A stretch of DNA of 50,206 nucleotides from Bordetella parapertussis (GTDB lineage: Bacteria > Pseudomonadota > Gammaproteobacteria > Burkholderiales > Burkholderiaceae_C). Location of the stretch: the NCBI GenBank assembly GCA_945888535.1, contig CAMDAN010000005.1, positions 1 to 50,206 of the forward strand. The letters are read 5' to 3'. Below the pieces are notes generated by a model. The model ran no database searches. It saw only the letters and a list, made by a program, of their open reading frames with translations, and was not told where the DNA came from. Made by a program: the position numbers and the translations under genes. How positions within the stretch are numbered: position 1 is the stretch's first letter; every line of letters begins with the position of its first letter. This document shows positions 8,987 to 16,160 of the stretch, in pieces.

Positions 8987-9940
8987 TTAAATATCGGAAT
9001 CGTTCAAATGCCCCGCCATGGCTCGGGCCACGATCTCGCGGTTCAAGCGGTTGCTCAAGAGTTGGGCAAAAGTAAATACAAAATTACGCAAATAGGCGCT
9101 GCGTTTAAAGGCCACGCGGGCCATGTTTTTACCAAAAAGATGGCCCGCTGGGCGAACGATCAGGCCTGACTTGGGCCCTTCTTCTTGGACATCGCGAACC
9201 GCCATTTCAGCGGCAATACCAACGCCAAGACCTAAGCGCACATAGGTTTTGATCACGTCTGAGTCAATCGCCTCAAGGGCAATCCGAGGTTCTAATTTGT
9301 GCTCGGCAAAAGCGCGGTCAATTTTGGTGCGGCCGGTAAAGGACGGGTGGTAGGTAATCAGGGGTTCTTGGGCTACGTCTTCCAAAGTAATACTTGTCTT
9401 GCCGGCCAAGGGATGATCGATTGGGAGAACAATCATGTGCTGCCATTCGTAGCAGGGCAGGGTAACCAGCTCAGCGTAATCCGCCAGTGATTCGGTAGCA
9501 ATACCAATTTCTGCCACTTCGTGAATCAACATGCGAGCGACCTGGTCGGGTGAGCCTTGGTGCAAGCTGATATTGACTTTAGGGAACGCGGTGCGAAGCG
9601 CCGCTACTTTTTCAGGCAATACATAGCGGGCTTGGGTGTGGGTTGTGGCAATGGACAAGGTGCCACTGTCTTCCATGCAGTATTGCTCGCCAATGCGTTT
9701 GAGGTTGCTGACTTCGCGCAAAATCAAATCAATACTTTTGAGAACATGCTCTCCGGGCTCGGTCACGCGCTTAAGCCGCTTTCCGTGCCTGGCAAAAATC
9801 TCAATCCCCAATTCATCTTCCAGCTCAATGATGGCCTTGGAGACGCCGGGCTGCGAAGTGTGCAGGGCTTTGGCGGCTTCGGTCAGGTTTAGGTTGCGGC
9901 GAACGGCTTCTTGAACAAAGCGAAATTGGTGGAGGTTCAT
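8987..9940 (-). CDS. cysB: LysR-family regulator, CysB/Cbl type
   Basis: The 317-residue protein has an N-terminal winged helix-turn-helix (about residues 1-60; LNLTEAAKALHTSQPGVSKAIIELEDELG) and a LysR substrate-binding domain. The sequence after the HTH (IEIFARHGKRLKRVTEPGE, GTLSIATTHTQARYVLP, PKVNISLHQGSPDQVA, ITYHPSFTGR) is characteristic of CysB and its paralogue Cbl, which sense N-acetylserine or sulfur starvation and activate sulfate assimilation genes. GGAGG precedes the ATG. It lies between cbiX and the aminotransferase on the same strand; the chelatase upstream can supply sirohaem for sulfite reductase, so the context supports a sulfur role. CysB versus Cbl cannot be settled here. 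Confidence 0.87.
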   Translation of the reverse strand: MNLHQFRFVQEAVRRNLNLTEAAKALHTSQPGVSKAIIELEDELGIEIFARHGKRLKRVTEPGEHVLKSIDLILREVSNLKRIGEQYCMEDSGTLSIATTHTQARYVLPEKVAALRTAFPKVNISLHQGSPDQVARMLIHEVAEIGIATESLADYAELVTLPCYEWQHMIVLPIDHPLAGKTSITLEDVAQEPLITYHPSFTGRTKIDRAFAEHKLEPRIALEAIDSDVIKTYVRLGLGVGIAAEMAVRDVQEEGPKSGLIVRPAGHLFGKNMARVAFKRSAYLRNFVFTFAQLLSNRLNREIVARAMAGHLNDSDI

Positions 9941-9975
9941 ATCGGATTGCGACTATAGATGAACTTCATTATGCT

Positions 9976-10353
9976 TTATTCGGGATGATTTAAAGCAATG
10001 CGAGCCAATACTTGAATCAGTCGATCGTCTTCACCTACCGCTTTTTGGAGCGTGAACTCCATCGTTGGATGGGCTTGCGAAAGAGCGGTGATAAGTAAGG
10101 GAAGGTCTTCTCGCGCATGCTTACCAACGCCTAGAAACATGGGAACGATCGTGATCAAGCGAACGCCCGTGTCAATCAACGTCTGGGCCGCCGTTGCAAG
10201 GTCTGGAGTACTTAATTCCAAATAGGCGCAGACCACGTGCATCTCATGGTTGGTGAGCTGAATTTGCTGGGCTACGGCTTCCATGGGCTTATGCCAAAGC
10301 GGGTCTCGCGATCCGTGGGCAAACAAAATAATGCCTTGTGTTGAAGTATTCAT
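9976..10353 (-). CDS. cbiX: Short sirohydrochlorin chelatase CbiX/SirB
   Basis: The 125-residue protein is a single-domain class II chelatase that inserts metal into sirohydrochlorin, giving sirohaem or cobalt precorrin. It shows the metal-site histidine H13 in ILFAHGSRDPLW and the second histidine H79 in PMFLGVGKHAREDLP. A longer frame reaches 10431 but would lie inside lptG. The ATG at 10353 overlaps the lptG TGA as ATGA, indicating coupled translation. Together with cysB just downstream, iron insertion for sirohaem in sulfite reduction is the likelier role; no cobalamin genes are in the window. Confidence 0.87.
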   Translation of the reverse strand: MNTSTQGIILFAHGSRDPLWHKPMEAVAQQIQLTNHEMHVVCAYLELSTPDLATAAQTLIDTGVRLITIVPMFLGVGKHAREDLPLLITALSQAHPTMEFTLQKAVGEDDRLIQVLARIALNHPE

Positions 10354-11456
10354 TGTCTGCGAACCAACCAAGTGAATGCTGAGAGTGAAATAAAGGAATA
10401 AATGAGGCCGGGGAGGGCGGCGGTAAACCACGGCTGCCAGCCTTGGAGATAGCCCAAATCTCCTAAGACGTTATTGAGTAAAACAAAGCTAATCCCGGCC
10501 ATGATTCCTCCAAACACGAACGGGGTGATTCCACCTGAACGAAAGTGAAGGTAGGCAAAGGGCAGCGCCAAGACCATCATGACAAGACAACTCAGGGGGT
10601 AAAACATTTTTTTCCAAAATTGGATTTCGTATTTTTGAGCCGATTGGCCGTTGGAGTGAAGGTGGCGGATGTACTGGAACAAATCCACGGTTCCCATGCG
10701 TTCCGGACGCAATACGGCCGCTGACACCATTTCATCGCTGACTTTATTGAGCCAGGTCAGTTGCTCTTGTCGGGTTGTGACTGCGTTGCTTGCGTCTGGA
10801 TTGGAGGTGTTGAATTCGGTGCGATCAACGCCTTGCAAAACCCAAGACTCTCCGGGGCCAAATACGCCGCTTTGTGCTTGGGTTAAGGAAACAATCTTCC
10901 CTCGGTTGTCGAATTCAAAAATACGTACGTCTTTCATGTGGGCATCCGAATCCAACGAGCCCACGTTCACAGCAAAGCTGCTGTAGGTTTGCTTTTCCTT
11001 GATCCACGCCCCTGTTTTCCCCACCGTAATGCGCCCGCCAAATTTGGCTTTTAAAAGCTGGGCTGTTTTGTCCGCTAGCGGCGCAACATAATCACCAACG
11101 GCGAAGGTGAAAACCACAAAAAATGAACCCAGAAACAACAAGGCCCGCAGCGCCTGCCACGGCCCCAAACCGCTGGTTCGCAAAATAGTGAACTCAGAGC
11201 TCTGCGCGAACCGCGCCATCACAAAAATACTCCCGATTAACACTGTAATCGGCATCAGCTCGTAAATGTGATTGGGGATCAGCAAGGCGACGTAGATCAG
11301 CGCTTGGGCTACGGAATATCCCAAGGCGGCATCCCGCCCAATCGCACGTAATTCGTCGACAAAGTCAAAAAAGAAAAAGAGGGCAATAAATGCCAAAGTG
11401 ATTGCCGCTACAGCAATGACCACTTCGGTATACAAAAGCCGGCGCAGGGTTTTCAT
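10350..11456 (-). CDS. lptG: LPS export ABC transporter permease LptG
   Basis: LptG is one of two inner-membrane permeases of the LptB2FG complex that extracts lipopolysaccharide and drives it along the LptA bridge. The 368-residue product has the family layout: three N-terminal membrane helices (residues about 12-120), a large periplasmic beta-jellyroll region with the VGKTGAWIKEKQTYSSF and VRIFEFDNRGKIV strands, and three C-terminal helices. ELMPITVLIGSIFVMARFAQSSEFTILRTSGLG is the usual coupling segment after helix 2. It overlaps lptF upstream and cbiX downstream, both by ATGA. Confidence 0.93.
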   Translation of the reverse strand: MKTLRRLLYTEVVIAVAAITLAFIALFFFFDFVDELRAIGRDAALGYSVAQALIYVALLIPNHIYELMPITVLIGSIFVMARFAQSSEFTILRTSGLGPWQALRALLFLGSFFVVFTFAVGDYVAPLADKTAQLLKAKFGGRITVGKTGAWIKEKQTYSSFAVNVGSLDSDAHMKDVRIFEFDNRGKIVSLTQAQSGVFGPGESWVLQGVDRTEFNTSNPDASNAVTTRQEQLTWLNKVSDEMVSAAVLRPERMGTVDLFQYIRHLHSNGQSAQKYEIQFWKKMFYPLSCLVMMVLALPFAYLHFRSGGITPFVFGGIMAGISFVLLNNVLGDLGYLQGWQPWFTAALPGLIYSFISLSAFTWLVRRQ

Positions 11457-12568
11457 GGGCGTGTCCCGGAAACCGTGGCAGCCTGCGGGGAGCGTTTAAA
11501 AAGTACATTGGCCCATTGGTTATGGCGGGCGGCCAACATCAGGAGCCCCAAGCCCAAGGCCCCACCGTGCAGAAGCAGTAAAAACAAGCCCACGGGAACC
11601 TTGCCCGATTCGACCCAGCTGCGCCCCAAAATAAGAAAATTGAAATACAACACAAACACCATGAACGCAAAGAATAAATTGCCGGTTCGACCAGCCCTTG
11701 GATTCGATCCCGCCGAAGCCAAGGCAATGAGCATGAGATTAAAGGCCGTCAAAATCAAGCCTGCCCGCCAAGAAAATTCGCCCATGCTGGCAAGGCTGGG
11801 TGTGACGAACAATTGCAGCGTCGTCATCGTACTGGTTGGGAGGTAACTGCGTGTGGTACTGTCATCGACGCCGATTTTTGTTACATAGCGGTCAAACGTT
11901 GTGATCGAGTAATCGGCTTTGCCTGCGCTTTTTTCTAAACGTTGGCCGTTTTCTAAAACCAAGAATTTATCTTGCCCGATGACCTCAATCTTTGCGCTTA
12001 AGGCCGAAGAAATAGTCTCCTTGCCTTGCTCGCGCGTCGCCATAAACACATTCGATCCTGCTGGTTTGTTATCGGGATCTTTCTCTAAGAAAAATACCCG
12101 GTTGCCGTTGGATGATTCTTGAAATTGTCCGGGTTCAACCCGGGCTAAGTCACTGCGTTTTTCATAGGTATCGCGAAGATCTTCAATGCGACTGAAAGCC
12201 CAGGGCAAGACCAAAAATGCGAGTAAAAATATCACCACAAAAATAGGCCAAGCAAAGCGTGAAATGGGTTTCAGCAAAGACAACAAGCCCCGCCCACTAC
12301 CAAACCAAATCACCATCTCGCTGTCGCGGTACATCCGGGTCAGGACGTTGATGATGGCGATAAACAAACACAAGGCAAGAATCGTAGGCAGGTCCGCTAA
12401 AACGGTATAGCCCATGATGACAATGACATCGGAGGGGTTAAAAACGCCACGCGATGCCTCTCCAAGGGTTCGAATCACGGTCATAGTCATCACCACAGTG
12501 ACCAATACGACCAAGGTAGCCCCAAAAGTACGGGCGAGTTCTTTGCGGATAGAGTTATGGAATAACAT
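11453..12568 (-). CDS. lptF: LPS export ABC transporter permease LptF
   Basis: LptF pairs with LptG in the lipopolysaccharide exporter. The 371-residue product starts MLFHNSIRKELARTFGATLVVLVTVVMT, has the three-helix plus jellyroll plus three-helix layout, and carries RMYRDSEMVIWFGSGRGL, the coupling-helix motif of LptF. The periplasmic stretch SNGNRVFFLEK is the matching beta strand. Its stop overlaps the lptG start as ATGA. It is divergent from pepA with only about 25 bp between start codons, so promoter elements of each gene must extend into the other gene. Confidence 0.93.
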   Translation of the reverse strand: MLFHNSIRKELARTFGATLVVLVTVVMTMTVIRTLGEASRGVFNPSDVIVIMGYTVLADLPTILALCLFIAIINVLTRMYRDSEMVIWFGSGRGLLSLLKPISRFAWPIFVVIFLLAFLVLPWAFSRIEDLRDTYEKRSDLARVEPGQFQESSNGNRVFFLEKDPDNKPAGSNVFMATREQGKETISSALSAKIEVIGQDKFLVLENGQRLEKSAGKADYSITTFDRYVTKIGVDDSTTRSYLPTSTMTTLQLFVTPSLASMGEFSWRAGLILTAFNLMLIALASAGSNPRAGRTGNLFFAFMVFVLYFNFLILGRSWVESGKVPVGLFLLLLHGGALGLGLLMLAARHNQWANVLFKRSPQAATVSGTRP

Positions 12569-12593
12569 TGGACGCGATATTAAAGGTTAAATG

Positions 12594-14039
12594 ATGAACT
12601 TTGAACTTCAAGAAATCGGATTGGTGGGCGCGGCCCGTGAAAAATGTGATGTTTTGGTGCTTTTGGTGCCTAAAAACTTCAAGGGAGCCAAAGACGCATT
12701 GTCTCAACTCGTGGCGCAAGCCCTGAAAGCGGGTGATTTGGAGGCTGGCGTTGGCAAGGTATTGCCGATGTATCGCCCCTCAGAAGTGCTTGCAACTCGC
12801 CTTGTTTTGGCAAGCGCTGGAGATGGAACCTTTGCTGAAGTTCGAAAAGCCATTGTGGCCGCGCTTGGGGCAAGCAAATCCCCAGGCATGAAAAAACTGA
12901 CGGTTTGCTTTGCGTCTCCCGCCAAAGAAGATGCGGTTCGCTCGGCCGTGTTGGCGGTGGCCGATGCAACCTATGTCTACAACACCACACACTCCAAACC
13001 CCCGTCAAGAAGCTTGCAACAGATCCGCCTCTTGGCAACCAACGCCACGCAACTAATCTCGATTTTTGACCGCGCGGTTGCGACCGTGAGTGGTGTTGAA
13101 CTGGCCAAAGAATGGGCCAACCGTCCGGCAAATTTCGCCACACCGAGCTTGCTTGGCAAAGCGGCCCAAGCCTTGGCGCAACATCCCAAAATCACTTGTG
13201 AGGTATTCGGCCCCAAAGAGGTTGAAAAGCTGGGCATGGGATCTTTTTTAGCAGTGGCCCAAGGCTCTGACGAGCCGCTGCGGTTTATCGTTTTGCGTTA
13301 CACGGGGGCTGCAAAAACCCAGGCCCCAACCGTAGTGATCGGCAAGGGCATCACGTTTGACAGTGGCGGGATATCGATCAAACCTGCCCCTGAGATGGAT
13401 GAAATGAAGTTCGATATGTCGGGCGCTGCCAGCGTATTGGGATTGTTCAAGTCCTTGTCCATACTCAAGCCCGCGGTGAATGTCGTCGGCTTGATTCCTG
13501 CCTGCGAAAACCTGATCAATGGCAAAGCGGTCAAACCCGGCGACGTGGTGACAAGCATGAGCGGCCAAACCATCGAAATATTGAATACGGACGCCGAAGG
13601 GCGCTTGGTTTTGTGCGATGCCCTGACCTATGCGGAACGCTTTAAGCCTGCGGCGGTGGTTGATATTGCGACCCTTACCGGTGCGTGTGTGATCGCCTTA
13701 GGCGCCGTGCGAAGCGGTATGTTTTCTAGCCACGACGGCTTGGCCCAGTCTTTAGAGAGCGCGTCTCAGCGCTCGCAAGACCTGTGCTGGCGCATGCCTT
13801 TGGACGACGAATACGCAGAAGGCTTAAAAACCAACTTTGCTGACGTTGCGAATGTAGCTGGGCGAGCGGGCGGGGCGATTACAGCTGCCAAATTTTTACA
13901 GCGCTTTACAGACAAATTCCCTTGGGCCCACCTCGACATCGCCGGCAGCGCTTGGAAAAGCGGCCCCCAAAAGGGAGCGACCGGCCGGCCGGTGGGACTG
14001 TTGCTTGAATTTATCTTGCCCCCATCCAAAGCCAAGTGA
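12594..14039 (+). CDS. pepA: Leucyl aminopeptidase PepA (M17)
   Basis: The 481-residue product is an M17 dimetal aminopeptidase that trims N-terminal residues from peptides in the cytoplasm; in E. coli PepA also binds DNA. Seen are the metal and catalytic segments GKGITFDSGGISIKPAPEMDEMKFDMSGA (Lys at about 251) and NTDAEGRL (about 331-338), plus IATLTGACVIALG. Two ATG codons are adjacent (12591 and 12594); AAAGG at 12582-12586 gives the better 7-nt spacing to the second, so MNFELQEIG is chosen. Its TGA overlaps the GTG start of holC. Confidence 0.94.
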   Translation: MNFELQEIGLVGAAREKCDVLVLLVPKNFKGAKDALSQLVAQALKAGDLEAGVGKVLPMYRPSEVLATRLVLASAGDGTFAEVRKAIVAALGASKSPGMKKLTVCFASPAKEDAVRSAVLAVADATYVYNTTHSKPPSRSLQQIRLLATNATQLISIFDRAVATVSGVELAKEWANRPANFATPSLLGKAAQALAQHPKITCEVFGPKEVEKLGMGSFLAVAQGSDEPLRFIVLRYTGAAKTQAPTVVIGKGITFDSGGISIKPAPEMDEMKFDMSGAASVLGLFKSLSILKPAVNVVGLIPACENLINGKAVKPGDVVTSMSGQTIEILNTDAEGRLVLCDALTYAERFKPAAVVDIATLTGACVIALGAVRSGMFSSHDGLAQSLESASQRSQDLCWRMPLDDEYAEGLKTNFADVANVAGRAGGAITAAKFLQRFTDKFPWAHLDIAGSAWKSGPQKGATGRPVGLLLEFILPPSKAK

Positions 14040-14470
14040 CCGAGATTGCGTTCCACTTTGGTGCCCCCGACAAACGGGGCTACGCCCTGCGTTTGATTCG
14101 CAAAGCCGTGGGATCGGGCGCCAAGTTATGGGTGCTGGGCGACGGCCCTTTGTTACAAGAACTCGACAGTGCGCTTTGGTCTCTCACTGAAACCGAGTTT
14201 TTAACCCATTGTCTTTTCGATGCCCCCGAAGACATTCTCTTGCGCAGCAGCGTGGTGTTGGTCCCCGCACACGTACAGCAAAGCCATCCTGAATTCCCCA
14301 TTTTGGTGAATCTAAGTACCCAAATGCCTTCCGGTTTTGAGGTGTACACGCGAGTGATTGAAGTCGTTAGCACGGAAGACGACGACAAGGATTCGGCTCG
14401 CAACCGCTGGAAGGCCTACACGCAATTGGGCTATGCGATTTCCCGTCATGACTTGAATTTACGCTCTTAA
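14036..14470 (+). CDS. holC: DNA polymerase III chi subunit HolC
   Basis: The 144-residue protein matches the chi subunit, which links the clamp loader to single-strand DNA-binding protein. Visible family blocks are the TEIAFHFGAPDKRGYALRLIRKAV start, VLGDGPLLQELDSALW, FLTHCLF and LVNLSTQMPSGFEVYTRVIEVVS. The gene starts with GTG at 14036, which overlaps the pepA stop (GTGA), so it is translated with pepA. The pepA-holC order is common in Betaproteobacteria. It ends 128 bp before the amino-acid-binding lipoprotein gene. Confidence 0.9.
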   Translation: MTEIAFHFGAPDKRGYALRLIRKAVGSGAKLWVLGDGPLLQELDSALWSLTETEFLTHCLFDAPEDILLRSSVVLVPAHVQQSHPEFPILVNLSTQMPSGFEVYTRVIEVVSTEDDDKDSARNRWKAYTQLGYAISRHDLNLRS

Positions 14471-14598
14471 ATTTTTCTAGAAATTTTGAGGTTATCAGTG
14501 ACTTCCCTCTATTAGCTTGGCAAAATTTAGGGTATGGTTATGCCCGTGGAATATAAATTCACGATTTTTGTTAGTCTTTTCAATTTTTTGGAGTTCTT

Positions 14599-15771
14599 AT
14601 GCAATTCAAAGTTAAAAGTGCTTTGACAGTCTTGGCTGTTGCAGCCCTGTTGGTCGCTTGCGGTAAAAAAGAAGCTGCTGCGCCTGCCGCTGCTGCTGAT
14701 CCGGTCGTAAAAATTGGCCACGTTGGCCCAACCAGCGGTGCCATTGCCCACTTGGGTAAAGACAACGAAAACGGCGCCATCATGGCGATTGAAGAACTCA
14801 ACGCCGCTGGCGTGATGATTGACGGTAAAAAAGTCAAGCTCGAGTTGATGGCTGAAGACGACGCAGCTGATCCTAAGCAAGGCACGGCCGTTGCTCAGAA
14901 ATTGGCCGATGCCAAAGTTGCCGGCGTGATCGGTCACTTGAATTCTGGAACTTCCATTCCTGCATCCAAAATCTACAGCGATGCTGGAATCCCTCAAATT
15001 TCTCCTTCTGCTACCAATCCTAAGTACACACGCCAAGGTTTCAAAACCACTTTCCGCGTTGTGGCTGACGACGTGCATCTCGGTGGCACATTGGGTAAAT
15101 ACGCAGTGGGCACCCTCAAAGGCAAAGCAATCGCAGTGGTTGATGACCGCACCGCTTACGGCCAAGGAGTCGCTGAAGAGTTCGTTAAAGCAGTTGAAGC
15201 TGCTGGCGGCAAAGTGGTTGCTAAGGAATTCACTACCGACAAAGCAACCGATTTCAACTCCATCTTGACCACCATCAAAGGCAAAAAGCCTGATATCGTG
15301 TTCTTTGGCGGTATGGACGCTGTTGCGGGCCCAATGCTCAAGCAAATGAAATCCTTGGGCATCAAAGCCAAGTTCATGGGCGGCGACGGCATCTGCTCCA
15401 CTGAGTTGATCAAACTCGCTGGCGATGCAGCAGGCGAAGACCAACTGTTCTGCGCTGAAGCGGGTGGCGTTGAAGGCGAAGCCAAAGCTGGCATGGACGA
15501 CTTCAAAGCGAAGTTCAAAACCAAGTTCAACGCTGACGTTCAAGTCTACGCTCCTTACGTTTATGACTCCGTGAAGATCATGGTTGCTGCCATGGTTGCT
15601 GCTAACTCTTCTGACCCAGCGAAATACCTCCCCGTATTGGCTGCGACAAAAGACTTCAAAGGCGTCACTGGCCCCATCACGTTTGACGAAAAAGGCGACA
15701 TCAAAAATGGCGCACTGACTCTGAAAACCATTCGTGGTGGACAGTTGGTAACTTTGGCTGTGATTCGCTAA
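14599..15771 (+). CDS. Branched-chain amino acid ABC transporter substrate-binding lipoprotein (LivJ/LivK family)
   Basis: The 390-residue protein has a lipoprotein signal with lipobox LVAC at about residues 18-21, then an Ala-rich linker and a Peripla_BP_6 domain starting VVKIGHVGPTSGAIAHLG. NDENGAIMAIEELNAAG-like text and the GHLNSGTSIPASKIYSDAGIPQISPSATNP block are typical of branched-chain amino acid receptors. TTGGAG precedes the ATG. It is monocistronic: no permease or ATPase gene is adjacent and a strong terminator follows, so it must work with a transporter encoded elsewhere. Its codon choice looks strongly biased, suggesting high expression; a 425-codon antisense frame opposite it follows from this and is not a gene. 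Confidence 0.9.
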   Translation: MQFKVKSALTVLAVAALLVACGKKEAAAPAAAADPVVKIGHVGPTSGAIAHLGKDNENGAIMAIEELNAAGVMIDGKKVKLELMAEDDAADPKQGTAVAQKLADAKVAGVIGHLNSGTSIPASKIYSDAGIPQISPSATNPKYTRQGFKTTFRVVADDVHLGGTLGKYAVGTLKGKAIAVVDDRTAYGQGVAEEFVKAVEAAGGKVVAKEFTTDKATDFNSILTTIKGKKPDIVFFGGMDAVAGPMLKQMKSLGIKAKFMGGDGICSTELIKLAGDAAGEDQLFCAEAGGVEGEAKAGMDDFKAKFKTKFNADVQVYAPYVYDSVKIMVAAMVAANSSDPAKYLPVLAATKDFKGVTGPITFDEKGDIKNGALTLKTIRGGQLVTLAVIR

Positions 15772-15813
15772 TTGATGCGAAAAGCACGCTAAATTTTTAG
15801 CCAAGCTTCAAAG

Positions 15814-15845
15814 AGGGAGTGCCTGAATAGGCGCTCCCTTTTTTT
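15814..15845 (+). terminator. Rho-independent terminator after the amino-acid-binding lipoprotein gene
   Basis: An 11-bp stem (AGGGAGTGCCT with AGGCGCTCCCT, one G-T pair) with loop GAAT is followed by seven T. It lies 43 bp after the stop codon and closes the single-gene transcript. Confidence 0.9.
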
Positions 15846-15890
15846 ATGCTTTCGGGCTTTGTGCCTCCGAGTGAAGCGTCAAAGTCAGGT

Positions 15891-15896
15891 TAGAAT
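15891..15896 (+). promoter_or_regulatory. Candidate -10 box for tRNA-Ser
   Basis: TAGAAT lies 10 bp before the mature 5' end of the tRNA and matches TATAAT at five of six positions. No clear -35 box was found at 16-18 bp. Confidence 0.3.
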
Positions 15897-15906
15897 CGAT
15901 CGTTCT

Positions 15907-15996
15907 GGAGAGGTGGATGAGCGGTTTAAGTCACACGCCTGGAAAGCGTGCGAGGGGTCAAACCCTCCGCGGGTTCGAATCCCGCCTTCTCCGCCA
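15907..15996 (+). tRNA. tRNA-Ser (anticodon GGA)
   Basis: The 90-nt gene includes an encoded CCA (15994-15996). The acceptor stem pairs GGAGAGG with CTTCTCC (one G-T pair) and the discriminator is G. The anticodon stem is CACGC/GCGTG around loop CTGGAAA, giving anticodon GGA, which reads UCC and UCU. A long variable arm (about GCGAGGGGTCAAACCCTCCGC region) is typical of serine tRNAs, and the T arm reads GCGGGTTCGAATCCCGC. Its own terminator follows. Confidence 0.97.
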
Positions 15997-16010
15997 GAAA
16001 TAGCAAATAA

Positions 16011-16036
16011 AACGGGCCCTTGTGGCCCGTTTTTTT
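16011..16036 (+). terminator. Rho-independent terminator after tRNA-Ser
   Basis: AACGGGCC and GGCCCGTT form an 8-bp GC-rich stem around a 5-nt loop, followed by a T-run of at least six. It starts 15 bp after the tRNA CCA end. Confidence 0.9.
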
Positions 16037-16160
16037 CGTTTGCGTCACCTCAACGCCACAATTCGCGGCAAAAAATGATGCATCGCAGCAGTAGACAGGC
16101 ATTTAGTCCTTACACTTCGCGCTCACTGCGTATTTTTTGGCTTTCCGTTGGAGTTCCCTG

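Noticed and set aside
14517..14557. Sigma-54 or sigma-70 promoter before the lipoprotein gene (TTGGCA, TATAAA)
   Set aside because: The spacing between GG and GC elements is wrong for sigma-54, and TTGGCA and TATAAA are too far apart (29 bp) for sigma-70.
14527..15804. 425-codon open frame on the minus strand opposite the amino-acid-binding lipoprotein gene
   Set aside because: It mirrors almost exactly the sense gene, has no recognisable family, and its openness follows from the biased codons of the sense gene.
15907..16036. tRNA-Ser as an attachment site for an integrated element
   Set aside because: No integrase is near and no repeat of the tRNA 3' end was noticed in the window; the downstream gene looks like core genome.
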